A DNA stretch of 30,945 bases from Candidatus Arcticimaribacter sp. UBA7428. GTDB taxonomy: Bacteria; Bacteroidota; Bacteroidia; Flavobacteriales; Flavobacteriaceae. The notes below the pieces were generated by a model. It was given only the letters and a program-made list of their open reading frames with translations, was not told the origin of the DNA and made no database searches. The stretch covers positions 1 to 30,945 of the forward strand of contig DLQQ01000066.1 of assembly GCA_002477625.1 (NCBI GenBank). Reading direction: 5' to 3'. The position numbers and the translations under genes are program-made. Each line of letters begins with the position of its first letter. Within the stretch, counting starts at the first letter, position 1. This document shows positions 7,808 through 17,539 of this stretch, piece by piece.

Positions 7808-8449
7808 ATGATTAATACACTTCACAAAGAATTAAGAGCGATTGCATTGTCAATTTTAGACCAAGGAAGTACGGTTAACATTGAAGAACTGGAGGAAAAG
7901 CTTCGTGTCCTTCAGAAACAAATCACCATTTTGGAACACGAACAAGGCAAGTCTAAGCAAGGAGCTATTGAAGAGCCTCTCTTTGAAGTCGAGGAGCCGG
8001 AGATTAAAGTAGAAGAGTCAGCAGCAGCGATTGAAACGGCTTCTAAAAAGCAAATTGAAACCCCAGAAGTTTCGGAAGAACCGTCCCAAGGAGTGAATGA
8101 ATCTCTTGAAGATTTGTTTACTACGGCGATTAGTGAACCTGTTTTTGTAAAAAAAGAGGACCCTGCTCCCGAGGAAGAAGTACTCGAACAAAATCCAAAA
8201 AACCTCAACGACGTTTTAGGAAAAGGCCTCAAGATTGGATTGAATGATCGCTTGGCTTTTATCAAAAACTTATTCGATGAGCATCCAGAAGAATATCAGC
8301 GAGTAATTGCTCAAATTCTAGTTTTCGAAAACTTAGAAGAAGCTCAGGAATTCATTGAAACTTTTGTAAAACCAGAGTATAATTCGTGGGAAGGAAAAGA
8401 AACCTACGAGGAGCGCTTTTATAAAATCATAGAACAAAACTTTAATTAA
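7808..8449 (+). CDS. Acidic coiled-coil protein of unknown function, conserved C-terminal domain
   Basis: A cytoplasmic protein of 213 residues; I know no function for it. Three parts are visible. Residues 1-50 are helical with heptad-like spacing (INIEELEEKLRVLQKQITILEHEQ). A low-complexity middle of about 55-135 is very rich in Glu, Ser and Ala. The C-terminal part of about 80 residues starts at NLNDVLGKGLKIGLNDRLAF and ends with YNSWEGKETYEERFYKII. From memory, flavobacterial genomes carry proteins with this same C-terminal block next to rsmI; the middle varies. It has no signal peptide or membrane segment. It leads a plus-strand run with the DoxX-like gene (12-base gap), rsmI and recJ. 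It could be an adaptor, with the acidic middle acting as a linker; that is a guess. Confidence 0.8.
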   Translation: MINTLHKELRAIALSILDQGSTVNIEELEEKLRVLQKQITILEHEQGKSKQGAIEEPLFEVEEPEIKVEESAAAIETASKKQIETPEVSEEPSQGVNESLEDLFTTAISEPVFVKKEDPAPEEEVLEQNPKNLNDVLGKGLKIGLNDRLAFIKNLFDEHPEEYQRVIAQILVFENLEEAQEFIETFVKPEYNSWEGKETYEERFYKIIEQNFN

Positions 8450-8461
8450 AGATTCAGACCT

Positions 8462-8815
8462 ATGAACACGCAAAAAATTATTTATTGGCTTGCTACCGGT
8501 CTTCTTTCCCTAATGATACTCGGCAGTGCAACACTTTACTTTGTTCAGACGGAGGATATAGCCCAGGTATTCAAACACCTTGGTTATCCAACCTATTTGA
8601 TCATTCCGATAGCAGTTGCTAAAATTTTAGCAATCCTAACCCTGTTGCGAAATCAAGGACAGAAACTAGTAGAATGGGCTTATGCGGGTTTATTCTTCGA
8701 ACTTTTACTTGCAGCTTTTTCTCTTTGGCAAGTCCAAGACGGAGAAATTGCAGCATCACTTGTAGCTCTTGTTTTGCTTATGACGTCCTATAATTTAAAA
8801 AATAAAGTTCGATAA
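8462..8815 (+). CDS. DoxX-like integral membrane protein
   Basis: A 117-residue protein with four predicted membrane segments (about 7-27, 42-61, 69-85 and 93-110) and almost no loops, ending in a basic tail NLKNKVR. The layout and the segment HLGYPTYLIIPIAVAKILAI resemble the small DoxX-like family of Bacteroidota, where the Gly-Tyr-Pro turn between helices 1 and 2 is common. The family's role is unclear; some members are tied to redox or quinone functions. It lies 12 bases after the acidic protein and 3 bases before rsmI, so it is part of one transcript. Confidence 0.75.
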   Translation: MNTQKIIYWLATGLLSLMILGSATLYFVQTEDIAQVFKHLGYPTYLIIPIAVAKILAILTLLRNQGQKLVEWAYAGLFFELLLAAFSLWQVQDGEIAASLVALVLLMTSYNLKNKVR

Positions 8816-8818
8816 GCT

Positions 8819-9496
8819 GTGGGAAAATTATACCTAGTACCAACCCCAATCGGGAATTTGAAAGACATGACTTATCGAGCCGTCGAAGTGCTCTTACAAG
8901 CTGATTTAATTCTAGCAGAAGACACGCGAACCAGTGGCAAGTTGATGAAGCATTATGAAATTACGGCGCCTATGCAAAGTCATCATATGCATAACGAGCA
9001 CAGTACTTTGGATTCTATTATCTCACAACTAAAACAAGGGAAACAAATAGCACTGATTTCCGATGCGGGAACACCAGCAATTTCTGATCCCGGATATCTT
9101 TTGGTCCGTGAAGCCATTGCAAATCAGATTGAGACCGAATGCCTGCCAGGAGCAACAGCTTTTGTACCTGCATTAGTTCAAAGTGGCCTGCCCAACGACC
9201 GTTTTATTTTTGAAGGTTTTCTTCCTCCAAAAAAGGGAAGGCAAACCCGATTAGAACAGCTTTCCCAAGAGACACGCACCATTATTTTATACGAATCGCC
9301 CCATAAAGTTGTAAAAACACTAGGTCAGTGTATCCCCTTTTTTGGAGCAGATCGGCAAGTGAGTTTTTCACGAGAATTGTCTAAACTGCACGAAGAAACC
9401 TTCCGAGGAACAATGCAAGAAGTAAAAGAACATCTTGAGAAAAAGCCCCTTAAGGGGGAATTTGTAGTCTGTATCGCGGGTAAATCAAAGAAATAA
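8819..9496 (+). CDS. rsmI: 16S rRNA (cytidine-1402 2'-O)-methyltransferase
   Basis: RsmI methylates the ribose of C1402 in the decoding centre, using S-adenosylmethionine. The protein has 225 residues from a GTG start 3 bases after the preceding stop. Its first residues, GKLYLVPTPIGNLKDMTYRA, match the family exactly, which fixes the start. Other tetrapyrrole-methylase-fold motifs are AEDTRTSGKL, LISDAGTPAISDPGY, PGATAFVPAL, FEGFLPPKKGRQ and YESPHKVVKTL. One base separates its stop from recJ. Confidence 0.95.
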   Translation: MGKLYLVPTPIGNLKDMTYRAVEVLLQADLILAEDTRTSGKLMKHYEITAPMQSHHMHNEHSTLDSIISQLKQGKQIALISDAGTPAISDPGYLLVREAIANQIETECLPGATAFVPALVQSGLPNDRFIFEGFLPPKKGRQTRLEQLSQETRTIILYESPHKVVKTLGQCIPFFGADRQVSFSRELSKLHEETFRGTMQEVKEHLEKKPLKGEFVVCIAGKSKK

Positions 9497-9497
9497 T

Positions 9498-11195
9498 ATG
9501 CGTTGGGAATCCAAACCACTTCCAGATGCTACCAAGGTCAAAGCCATTCAAGAAGCGCTGCAAGTTCCTGAAACAATTGCAACACTTTTAATTCTAAGAG
9601 GCATCGAAGATTTTGAAACAGCCAAGACTTTTTTTAGGCCACAGCTGAGCGAATTACACGATCCTTTTTTGATGCAAGATATGCAACAGGCCGTTGAACG
9701 AATTGATCGGGCTTGTCAGCAACAAGAGTCGCTGATGGTTTATGGAGATTATGACGTGGACGGGACAACTTCGGTTTCTTTAGTCTATTCATTTCTTCGT
9801 CCGTTTTTTCAAGAAATTACACCCTATATTCCGGATCGCTATGCCGAAGGTTACGGCATTTCGTTCCAAGGAATCGATGTGGCTGCTGCAAAAGGAATAC
9901 AACTGATCATCGCTTTAGATTGCGGCATTAAAGCAGTTGAAAAAGTAGCTTACGCCAAGTCTAAAGGGATTGATTTCATCATTTGTGATCACCACCTCCC
10001 GGGCGATACAATTCCAGATGCCGTTGCGGTTTTAGATCCTAAACGCCCCGATTGTCAATACCCTTATAAAGAATTATGTGGTTGCGGGATTGGTTTTAAA
10101 TTGATTCAAGCCCAAACCACTTTTTGGAAAGAAGACCCGAAAGCATTGCTGCCCTATTTAGATCTTGTAGCTACTGCCATTGCTGCGGACATTGTTCCCA
10201 TGACAGGAGAAAATCGAATCTTGGCTTTTCATGGGATAGAACACTTACGCAAGAATCCCAGAGTAGGCCTTCAGCCTTTTATAGCCCAGCTAAAAAAACC
10301 GGTAACCGTTACTGATTTAGTTTTTGTAATCGCGCCACGAATCAATGCGGCTGGACGAATGGGTCATGCTTTAAATGCGGTTGAACTTTTAGTTGAATCC
10401 GATTCAGAACAGGTTGAAGCAAAGGCCAAAAAAATTGAACTGTACAATAGTGAGCGGCGGACTACCGACATGCGGATTACCAAAGAAGCTTTAGTTTTAA
10501 TCAAAGAACTGGGTGAAGAAGACCGTTACAGTACGGTCGTTTGCCAAGAAGGTTGGCACAAAGGGGTTATAGGAATTGTTGCTTCTCGGTTGATCGAAAC
10601 CTATTACCGTCCAACCGTTGTTTTTTCTGTTGTTGGAGATACCATGGTTGGCTCCGTTCGTTCCGTAAAAGGATTCAGTGTGTACGAAGCATTAGATGCC
10701 TGTAAAGAGCATATCGTTCAATTTGGAGGACACAAATACGCTGCAGGACTAACCATAGAGAAAAAACAATACGAGGCTTTTAAAAGCGCCTTTGAAGCTA
10801 CAGTACAAGAACGTATTCTGCCGGAGCAACGCATTCCAACCGTGGGCTATGATATTGAAGTAGCTTTTGAAGAATTAACACCCAAATTATTTCGGATTTT
10901 AGAACAATTGGGTCCCTTTGGACCTCAAAATATGCGCCCTGTTTTTAGAACAAATAAAGCTGTAGACACGGGTTATTCTAAAGCGATAGGAAAAGATTTT
11001 TCTCATTTGCGCTTATCGGTGCAAACCAAGGCAGGTCCCCTGACTGGGATTGCTTTTGGGCGTGCAGATTTTTTGCCTCAGATACAAACTAAACAACCGT
11101 TTGATTTGGTCTATACCTTAGACGAAAACGAATGGAACGGACAAACGTCTTTGCAACTTAAGGTGAAGGATATACTGCCCTATGCACCTAAGTGA
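9498..11195 (+). CDS. recJ: Single-stranded-DNA-specific exonuclease RecJ
   Basis: RecJ digests single-stranded DNA 5' to 3' in recombination and mismatch repair. The 565-residue length is normal for the group. The DHH catalytic domain carries [11 protein letters not shown] (82-92), the Asp in ALDCGIK (about 141), DHHLPGD (164-170) and [11 protein letters not shown]. The DHHA1 domain has the glycine-rich [11 protein letters not shown], and the C-terminal OB-like part holds [13 protein letters not shown]. It starts 1 base after rsmI and is the last gene of the run. Its stop lies inside the convergent pgi gene: the two coding regions share 16 bases, and no terminator is visible. Confidence 0.96.
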   Translation: MRWESKPLPDATKVKAIQEALQVPETIATLLILRGIEDFETAKTFFRPQLSELHDPFLMQDMQQAVERIDRACQQQESLMVYGDYDVDGTTSVSLVYSFLRPFFQEITPYIPDRYAEGYGISFQGIDVAAAKGIQLIIALDCGIKAVEKVAYAKSKGIDFIICDHHLPGDTIPDAVAVLDPKRPDCQYPYKELCGCGIGFKLIQAQTTFWKEDPKALLPYLDLVATAIAADIVPMTGENRILAFHGIEHLRKNPRVGLQPFIAQLKKPVTVTDLVFVIAPRINAAGRMGHALNAVELLVESDSEQVEAKAKKIELYNSERRTTDMRITKEALVLIKELGEEDRYSTVVCQEGWHKGVIGIVASRLIETYYRPTVVFSVVGDTMVGSVRSVKGFSVYEALDACKEHIVQFGGHKYAAGLTIEKKQYEAFKSAFEATVQERILPEQRIPTVGYDIEVAFEELTPKLFRILEQLGPFGPQNMRPVFRTNKAVDTGYSKAIGKDFSHLRLSVQTKAGPLTGIAFGRADFLPQIQTKQPFDLVYTLDENEWNGQTSLQLKVKDILPYAPK

Positions 11196-12817
11196 TCCAA
11201 CAAATTTTGGGTTGAATTATCGTGGGAGTTTTCAGTTTCTTTGGTGATGTCTGTCAAAATTACAGAAGCCAATTGCTTTCCTAGCTCCACACCCCATTGG
11301 TCGTAACTGAAGATGTTCCACACAACCCCTTGAACAAAGATTTTATGTTCGTACATAGACACCAACTTTCCTAAACTTTCAGGTGTTAGTGCGTCAATCA
11401 TTAGGGTATTGGTTGGGTTGTTGCCTTTGAAAATTTTAAATGGAAGCAAAGCCTCAATCGCTTCTGGAGTTTTCCCAGCGTTAACCAATTCTTGCTCAAC
11501 AGCGGCTCCGTCTTTTCCTTGCATAAGGGCTTCGGTTTGTGCCAAGAAATTTGCCATCAACTTTTGGTGATGATCTTCTTCTCCGTAAAGAGATTTTTTA
11601 AAGCCAATAAAATCAGCAGGAATCAGCTTTGTTCCTTGATGAATCAGTTGGAAAAAAGCATGTTGTGCATTTGTTCCGGAACCTCCCCAAATGATGGTAC
11701 CTGTTTGGTAATCGATAGGATCTCCGTTACGGTCTACACTTTTCCCATTACTTTCCATAATACCTTGTTGCAGGTAAGCAGGTAAGTTTCTTAAGTACTG
11801 TGTGTAAGGAATGATCGCCTCGCTTTCGGCGCCCCAAAAGTTATTGTACCAAACGCTTATTAAGCCTAAAACTACAGGTATGTTTTTTTCAAAAGGAGTT
11901 TCTCTAAAATGCGTGTCCATTGCATTTGCACCTCTAAGAAGCGCTTCAAAATTATCTGAACCAACAGCTAAGGCAATACTCAGTCCAACTGCAGACCAGA
12001 GCGAAAAACGTCCACCGACCCAGTCTTTCATTGGAAATACATTATCGGGATGAATCCCGAAGGCTTCAATTTTTTCTAGGTTGGTCGAGACAGCAACAAA
12101 GTGTTTTGCGATTGCATCTTCTGCTGCGTGTTGCAAGAACCATTTTCGGATGGTATTCGCGTTGGTCAGGGTTTCTTGAGTTGTAAAGGTTTTTGAAACG
12201 ATAACAAATAAGGTCGTTTCTGGATCTAGTTTTTTAAGAATTTCATGTACGTGATCTCCTTCTACATTAGAAACAAAATGGGTGTTGAGGTGGTTTTTAT
12301 AAAATTCTAAACCTTCGACAATCATAGCCGGTCCTAGGTCAGATCCCCCAATTCCAATATTGACAACATCGGTAATGGCTTTGCCCGTATAACCCAGATG
12401 ACTTCCAGAAATTATAGCAGAAGTAAACTGACTTATTTTTTCTTTTACCGCAAAAACTTCAGGAATAACATCGAGTCCATCGACAAAAACTTGATCGCTT
12501 TCTTGTGCTCGAAGTGCCGTATGGAGCACGGCTCTATTTTCTGTTTGGTTGATGGCACCCCCATCAAAATAAGATTGGATAGCATTTTTTAAACCACATT
12601 CTTCAGCTAGTTCTTGCAGTAGAATCAAGGTTTCTGTACTCAAACGGTTTTTAGAATAGTCTACCAAGAAATCCTCCCAGTGAATAGATAAAGCAGCAAA
12701 ACGATTTTTTTCATTTTGAAAAGTATCTTGAATGCGTTGGTCTTTTTGTGTTTTAAAATGCGCTTCTAATTTTTCCCAAGCTTTTGTTTGGGTTGGATTT
12801 ATTGTATTTAATGCCAT
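11180..12817 (-). CDS. pgi: Glucose-6-phosphate isomerase
   Basis: It interconverts glucose-6-phosphate and fructose-6-phosphate in glycolysis. The protein is 545 residues, the usual long bacterial form. Motifs: [13 protein letters not shown] (153-165), the phosphate-binding [38 protein letters not shown] with the catalytic Glu, [14 protein letters not shown] with the catalytic His, and GVELGKQLA near the end. It starts 4 bases after the M23 peptidase gene and is presumably read with it. The last 16 bases overlap recJ on the other strand. The protein ends in LLDHLGA, so the final residues are encoded in the shared bases. Confidence 0.96.
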   Translation of the reverse strand: MALNTINPTQTKAWEKLEAHFKTQKDQRIQDTFQNEKNRFAALSIHWEDFLVDYSKNRLSTETLILLQELAEECGLKNAIQSYFDGGAINQTENRAVLHTALRAQESDQVFVDGLDVIPEVFAVKEKISQFTSAIISGSHLGYTGKAITDVVNIGIGGSDLGPAMIVEGLEFYKNHLNTHFVSNVEGDHVHEILKKLDPETTLFVIVSKTFTTQETLTNANTIRKWFLQHAAEDAIAKHFVAVSTNLEKIEAFGIHPDNVFPMKDWVGGRFSLWSAVGLSIALAVGSDNFEALLRGANAMDTHFRETPFEKNIPVVLGLISVWYNNFWGAESEAIIPYTQYLRNLPAYLQQGIMESNGKSVDRNGDPIDYQTGTIIWGGSGTNAQHAFFQLIHQGTKLIPADFIGFKKSLYGEEDHHQKLMANFLAQTEALMQGKDGAAVEQELVNAGKTPEAIEALLPFKIFKGNNPTNTLMIDALTPESLGKLVSMYEHKIFVQGVVWNIFSYDQWGVELGKQLASVILTDITKETENSHDNSTQNLLDHLGA

Positions 12818-12821
12818 AATA

Positions 12822-14117
12822 TTAATTCAATGCAAGGATTACGTCTTCTTTATTTTCTTCAAAAGAGAGACAGTTGAGTTGTGTTTTTACCGGTTCAATA
12901 TAGGTAAGGAACTGGTCTTTTAATTTTTTTGAAATCGGTTTTGCTTCGGGGAGCTTTTGTCTGAAAGGGTCTACTTGCCTGCCATTTTTCCAGAAACGAT
13001 AACACACGTGTGGGCCAGAGGTATTACCCGTCATTCCAACCCAGCCAATTACATCGCCTTGTTTGACATATTGACCAACACGAACTTTACGCCGCTTCAT
13101 GTGTAAGTATTGGGTGGCGTAGGTGCTGTTGTGTTTGATTTTTACATAATTACCATTTCCTCGGCTATAGTTTGCCTTTGTAACGGTTCCGTTTGCAGTA
13201 GCCATAATGGGAGTCCCAACTGCTGCAGCATAGTCAGTTCCCTTGTGGGGCTTTACACGACCGTAATAGGCAATCCTTCTTTTGAGGTTGTACCGAGAAG
13301 AAATTCGACTGAAAGAAACGGGTGCTTTAAGAAATGCACGGCGTAGGTTTTTTGCGTTGTCATCAAAATAATCTACAATACCTTTGATGCTGTCGGTTTT
13401 AAATTCGAAGGCATAAAGCGGTTTGTTGCGGTGCTCAAAATAGGCAGCTTTTATTTTTTCAACCCCTATTGAAATACTATCATCGACAAAACGTTCGGTG
13501 TATATGACCTTAAAACGATCCCCTTTGGCCAGACGATTAAAGTCAATAGTCCAGGCATAAACATCCGCTAAATAATAGGTCAAATTACTGTTGTATCCAC
13601 TTGCGTTCATGGTGTCATAGAGGCTACTGGCTATAACCCCAGTTGCTTGAAGTTCTACTACACGAACAGGTTTTTTTACTTTCTTTGCGTATAAACTGTC
13701 TTTCAGTTGAATAACATGATAGCTTTCAACTCCTGGGAGGTAAATAAAGGCATGTGCTTTTGGAACACTATCTTTTGTAAAGAGTAGGGTATATGGTTTC
13801 CCTATTTTAAGTTTTCGGATATTCACTTCCGATTTTTTAATGACTTGAAGAATTGTATATACTTCAGGATAGTCAATCCCATTTTGTTCTAGGATGGCTC
13901 CGAATGTATCGCCACGTTTAATTTTAAACTCTTTAGCCTCGTATAGATTATAATCATAGCCATACTTTATTTTAGGGATAGGCTGCACGATCTTTTCTTC
14001 TAGAGCATCTGCGCTTGCTTGGCTTGTATTTTTTTTACAAGCACTCAAAACAAGAGCAGTAATGAAGATCAAAACGAGCTTATGTTGGTTGTTAAAAAGA
14101 AGGCTTAAGTACTGCAT
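12822..14117 (-). CDS. M23-family peptidoglycan endopeptidase, lipoprotein (MepM-like layout)
   Basis: A 431-residue envelope protein. It begins with a signal sequence ending in a lipobox L-S-A-C (Cys27), so it is probably a lipoprotein. Residues of about 60-115 form a LysM/OapA-like segment ([16 protein letters not shown]), followed by a middle domain and an M23 domain. The layout matches cross-link-cutting endopeptidases such as MepM. Zinc-site residues are His291 and Asp295 (HKGTD) and His339 (YLHM). The usual H-x-H is H-V-C (His370, Cys372), so the last zinc ligand would be a cysteine. I recall the same block in other Bacteroidota, which argues against simple decay. It is read with pgi (4-base gap). 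The substrate is inferred. Confidence 0.88.
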   Translation of the reverse strand: MQYLSLLFNNQHKLVLIFITALVLSACKKNTSQASADALEEKIVQPIPKIKYGYDYNLYEAKEFKIKRGDTFGAILEQNGIDYPEVYTILQVIKKSEVNIRKLKIGKPYTLLFTKDSVPKAHAFIYLPGVESYHVIQLKDSLYAKKVKKPVRVVELQATGVIASSLYDTMNASGYNSNLTYYLADVYAWTIDFNRLAKGDRFKVIYTERFVDDSISIGVEKIKAAYFEHRNKPLYAFEFKTDSIKGIVDYFDDNAKNLRRAFLKAPVSFSRISSRYNLKRRIAYYGRVKPHKGTDYAAAVGTPIMATANGTVTKANYSRGNGNYVKIKHNSTYATQYLHMKRRKVRVGQYVKQGDVIGWVGMTGNTSGPHVCYRFWKNGRQVDPFRQKLPEAKPISKKLKDQFLTYIEPVKTQLNCLSFEENKEDVILALN

Positions 14118-14195
14118 AACTTGAATGCAAGTTACGGGATGTTTTGGGTATCAACGATCTTTTTTATTGAAAACTTAACAACAATTCTAGTAGAT

Positions 14196-15011
14196 TTATA
14201 GCTTAATCTCAAAGGGGTACTTCAGGTTTTTAAAATTTTCTAGGTCACACTTAATGGATCCAACGGCAATGTCTGCTTGAAAACGGATGGGGATTTTATT
14301 TTCATCGTCACTCACCCAGAGTGTCACACTTTCTTGTTCTTTAAAAACACGGCCGCTTTGAACATAGGGTATATATTTGCGGCAGCGTACTTTTCCAAAC
14401 TTAGTGTTGAGCGTTTCAATACCCAAATAATTGAGTTTGAAAAGATAATTCTCTGCATCAAAAAACATATTGATTTCGACACTTTCTCCAACCTTCATCG
14501 CAGAAGTATTCTTTGTGTTTCGAAGATGATAAAAGGCAGAAATAAGATCATGTGCATTTGGATTGATCTTAATTTCTTGACGTTTCTTTTTCTTTTTATC
14601 ATTGATCTTGGCAATTTCTTTTTCGTGATCAAAATGAATTTCCAAATCTTTGGTATAACCTCCTTCATTGATGTTTCGAATGAACCAGAGCGGTAAACCA
14701 TTTTCTTGGCTAAAATAGCTGTCGTAATAATCTTCTACCTTATAGAGCAAGCGCGCGAGTCCGGTTGTTGTTCCATAGCCTTTGGCATGGAAAACAGGCA
14801 CTTCATTAATGGTATCGGCTTCTAAACTTAAAGTAACATAGCTGGCATTGAAAAAACCATAGTGAATTCGAAACTGGAACCACTCGCCATCCTTAAATAC
14901 ATTCTGATAGCCTTCAATCGGCTCTTCAGTTGTATCTATATCCATTTGACCCCAAGATCCAAAAGAGATCGTAAGGAAACTGACAAGCAGGATAGTTTTT
15001 AGTCGATTCAC
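14196..15011 (-). CDS. Secreted DUF3108 family protein
   Basis: A 271-residue protein from a GTG start, with a Sec signal peptide (LKTILLVSFLTISFGSWGQ) and then a beta-rich body. FKDGEWFQFRIHYGFFNASY and the later LWVSDDENKIPIRFQAD are characteristic of DUF3108, a periplasmic or outer-membrane-associated family of unknown role. A lysine-rich patch (KIND followed by KKKKKR) lies near residue 140. It sits between uvrC (71-base gap) and the M23 peptidase (78-base gap), on the same strand. In flavobacteria it is often found beside the M23 gene, which suggests an envelope role; that is inference. Confidence 0.85.
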   Translation of the reverse strand: MNRLKTILLVSFLTISFGSWGQMDIDTTEEPIEGYQNVFKDGEWFQFRIHYGFFNASYVTLSLEADTINEVPVFHAKGYGTTTGLARLLYKVEDYYDSYFSQENGLPLWFIRNINEGGYTKDLEIHFDHEKEIAKINDKKKKKRQEIKINPNAHDLISAFYHLRNTKNTSAMKVGESVEINMFFDAENYLFKLNYLGIETLNTKFGKVRCRKYIPYVQSGRVFKEQESVTLWVSDDENKIPIRFQADIAVGSIKCDLENFKNLKYPFEIKL

Positions 15012-15082
15012 AGAATTTTTTTAATAACCACAAGTTAAATAAAATAGACACATATAAAAAGAAGAATCGTGCTAAGAAAATG

Positions 15083-16888
15083 TTATTTTTTGTTGACAAC
15101 TTCCTGAAGCTGAATAAAAAGACGACTTCCTTTTGAGTTTCCTATAAGTCCGATAAGATCGGCTTTGGAGGCTTCTTTGATTCGCTTAAAGGATTTGAAC
15201 TTCTTCAACAGACTTTCTTTTGTTTTTGGACCAACTCCGGGAAGCGCGTCCAAGCCCGATTGCATGGCGCCTTTACTTCTTTTTTTTCGATGCAAGGTAA
15301 TTCCAAAGCGGTGGGCTTCGTTTCTTAGGAATTGGATGACCTTCAAGCTTTCCGATTTTTTATCTAAATAGAGCGGGACAGGATCTTCTGGAAAATAGAT
15401 TTCCTCTAAACGTTTTGCAATTCCTACGATAGCAATTTTCCCTCGTAAACCCAGCAGGTCTAGGCTCTTCAAAGCAGAGGACAATTGGCCTTTTCCTCCA
15501 TCGACGATGATCAATTGCGGGAGGGATTGCTTTTCGTTCAACAGGCGTTTGTACCGTCGAAAAACAACTTCTTCCATGGAAGCAAAATCATCGGGACCTT
15601 CGACCGTTTTGATGTTGTAATGGCGGTATTCTTTTTTTGCGGGTTTTCCGTTTTTAAAAACCACACAGGCAGCTACAGGGTTGGAGCCTTGTAGGTTGGA
15701 ATTGTCAAAACATTCGATATGCCGCGGTTCAGAAGACAAGCGCAAGTCCAGCTTCATTTGACTCATTATGCGATCGGTATGTCGGTCTGGGTCTACAATT
15801 TTTATTTGTTTGAAACGTTCCATTCGGAAATACTTAGCGTTTCGCTCCGACAGCTCCAAGATTTTCTTTTTGTCTCCTAGTTGAGGAACCGTTACTTTTA
15901 TTGGTTTCCCGAAGTTTAAAGGAAAAGGCAGGTAGATTTCGGGAGACTGAGAAGTAAACCGTTGACGAATTTCAATAACAGCTAAGGATAAAATTTCTTC
16001 AGGACTTTCATCTAATTTTTTCTTGATTTCAATGGTGTGCGAACGGATGATAGAGCCATAAGATAGTTGTAGAAAATTCACATATCCGTACTGATCATCG
16101 GTAATGATTGAAAACACATCGACATTACTAATCTTCGGATTTACAATCGTAGACTTGGATTGATAATGCTCTAGAATCTCCAACTTTTCTTTAATTTTTT
16201 GAGCATCCTCATATTCCATCTTTTGAGCATGTTCTTCCATTTGTGCTTTAAAATCGTGAAGCGAATCTTTAAAATTTCCCTTGAGAATCGATCGAATGGC
16301 CTGGATGTTTTGATCGTACTGGCTTTCAGTCATTTTATTTTCACAAGGCGCCAAACAATTTCCCATATGATATTCTAAACAGACTTTATATTTTTGAGCA
16401 GTTACTTTTTCTTCAGACAAGTCATAGGTACAGGTTCGAATGGGATATAAGCCACGAATCAGATCCAACAAAATATAAACCATTTTCTTATTGGTATAGG
16501 GTCCGTAATAATCGGATCCATCTTTTATGACCCTTCGGGTTGAAAAAATTCTGGGGAACCGCTCTTTTTTGATACAAATCCACGGGTAGGTTTTATCATC
16601 CTTGAGTAGAATGTTATAGCGCGGTTTGTATTTCTTGATGAGGTTGTTTTCGAGTAAGAGAGCGTCCATCTCACTTTCAACTACAATATGCTCGATGCGA
16701 ACAATGTTTTTGACCAGTATACGTGTTTTGTTACTGTCGTGGTTTTTGTTGAAATAGGAACTCACTCTGCGCTTTAGGTTGATCGCTTTCCCAATATAAA
16801 TGATCACCTCATTTTTATCAAAGTATTGATAAACTCCAGGCTCTTCTGGTAAGGTTTGAATTTGTAAAGTCAAAGCAGCGCTCTTCAT
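15083..16888 (-). CDS. uvrC: Excinuclease ABC subunit C
   Basis: UvrC makes both incisions around DNA lesions with UvrB. The protein is 601 residues with all parts. The N-terminal GIY-YIG nuclease has GVYQYF (18-23), YIGKAINLKRR (31-41), Arg40 and Glu80. A cysteine cluster C-x6-C-x3-C is in VCLEYHMGNCLAPCENK. The UVR helical pair is about 205-240 (MEEHAQKMEYEDAQKIKEKL). The RNase H-like C-terminal nuclease has ECFDNSNLQGS, IIVDGGKGQLSSA and RNEAHRFGITLHR, and the helix-hairpin-helix is LDALPGVGPKTKESLLKKF. It is divergent from the folate gene at 16970, and the gap carries two dyads. Confidence 0.97.
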   Translation of the reverse strand: MKSAALTLQIQTLPEEPGVYQYFDKNEVIIYIGKAINLKRRVSSYFNKNHDSNKTRILVKNIVRIEHIVVESEMDALLLENNLIKKYKPRYNILLKDDKTYPWICIKKERFPRIFSTRRVIKDGSDYYGPYTNKKMVYILLDLIRGLYPIRTCTYDLSEEKVTAQKYKVCLEYHMGNCLAPCENKMTESQYDQNIQAIRSILKGNFKDSLHDFKAQMEEHAQKMEYEDAQKIKEKLEILEHYQSKSTIVNPKISNVDVFSIITDDQYGYVNFLQLSYGSIIRSHTIEIKKKLDESPEEILSLAVIEIRQRFTSQSPEIYLPFPLNFGKPIKVTVPQLGDKKKILELSERNAKYFRMERFKQIKIVDPDRHTDRIMSQMKLDLRLSSEPRHIECFDNSNLQGSNPVAACVVFKNGKPAKKEYRHYNIKTVEGPDDFASMEEVVFRRYKRLLNEKQSLPQLIIVDGGKGQLSSALKSLDLLGLRGKIAIVGIAKRLEEIYFPEDPVPLYLDKKSESLKVIQFLRNEAHRFGITLHRKKRSKGAMQSGLDALPGVGPKTKESLLKKFKSFKRIKEASKADLIGLIGNSKGSRLFIQLQEVVNKK

Positions 16889-16911
16889 GAATCTTTTTAA
16901 AAGGATTAGTT

Positions 16912-16948
16912 CCTAAGTTTCTTAGGTTCAACGAAAATAATTATTTTC
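16912..16948. promoter_or_regulatory. Two dyads in the uvrC / 5-FCL divergent region
   Basis: CCTAAG-TTT-CTTAGG (16912-16926) and the perfect 16-base palindrome GAAAATAATTATTTTC (16933-16948) lie side by side in the 81 bases between the two divergent starts. The second overlaps the best -7-like sequence for uvrC (TATTTTCG on the minus strand, one mismatch, with TTG 19 bases upstream). They may be operator sites or symmetric promoter parts; no regulator is evident. Confidence 0.35.
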
Positions 16949-16969
16949 TTTGTGAGTACAATTTTAAGC

Positions 16970-17539
16970 ATGGACAAATCTCAAATAAGAAAGCGGTACA
17001 AAAAGCTTCGTAAAGAACTTTCTGAAACCGAAGTGATGGACAAAAGCCTGCTTATTGCAAACCGATGCATTGAATTACCCATTTGGGAGAAGCAAATATT
17101 TCATTTATTTCTTAGCCTTGAAGATCAAAACGAAGTAGATACTGCGCTAATCCTTAACCTTTTGCAAGGAAAGGACAAAGAAGTTGTTGTCCCCAAAATA
17201 ATTGATCCAGAGCAGTTACAGCATATTTTACTTACCGATCAAACACCTTTTCAAAAAAATCCTTTAGGAATACCCGAACCTGTTTCGGGAATCCAAATCG
17301 AGCCTTCAAAAATAGATGTAGTTTTTGTACCCTTATTGGCTTTTGATAACAAGGGCAATCGAATTGGGTATGGGAAAGGTTACTACGATCGGTTTTTAGC
17401 AAGGTGCAAACCCGAATGCATCAAAATTGGCTTATCTTTTTATGAAGCAGAACAAGATTCTTTTCCCATGGAAGCTACCGATATTCCCCTCGATTATTGT
17501 GTTACGCCAGAACAGCTTTATCGATTTTCAAACGTTTAG
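16970..17539 (+). CDS. 5-formyltetrahydrofolate cyclo-ligase
   Basis: This enzyme (MTHFS, YgfA type) converts 5-formyl-THF to 5,10-methenyl-THF using ATP. I start at the ATG at 16970 (MDKSQIRKRYKKLRKELS), which gives 189 residues and matches the family opening. An in-frame GTG at 16952 would add six residues and crowd the promoter. Diagnostic blocks are EVVVPKI in the middle, VFVPLLAFDNKGNRIGYGKGYYDRFL (the nucleotide and folate site) and IPLDYCVTP near the C-terminus. Its TAG overlaps the lspA stop by 4 bases in convergent orientation. Confidence 0.92.
   Translation: MDKSQIRKRYKKLRKELSETEVMDKSLLIANRCIELPIWEKQIFHLFLSLEDQNEVDTALILNLLQGKDKEVVVPKIIDPEQLQHILLTDQTPFQKNPLGIPEPVSGIQIEPSKIDVVFVPLLAFDNKGNRIGYGKGYYDRFLARCKPECIKIGLSFYEAEQDSFPMEATDIPLDYCVTPEQLYRFSNV

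Noticed and set aside
14277..14696. Plus-strand open frame of 139 codons with hydrophobic stretches, opposite DUF3108
   Set aside because: The Phe/Ile-rich look comes from reading Lys/Glu-rich codons backward. The DUF3108 frame explains the region, including its signal peptide.
16952..16969. GTG start for the folate cyclo-ligase
   Set aside because: The family begins around the ATG at 16970. The GTG lies only 3 bases from the palindrome and leaves no room for a leader.
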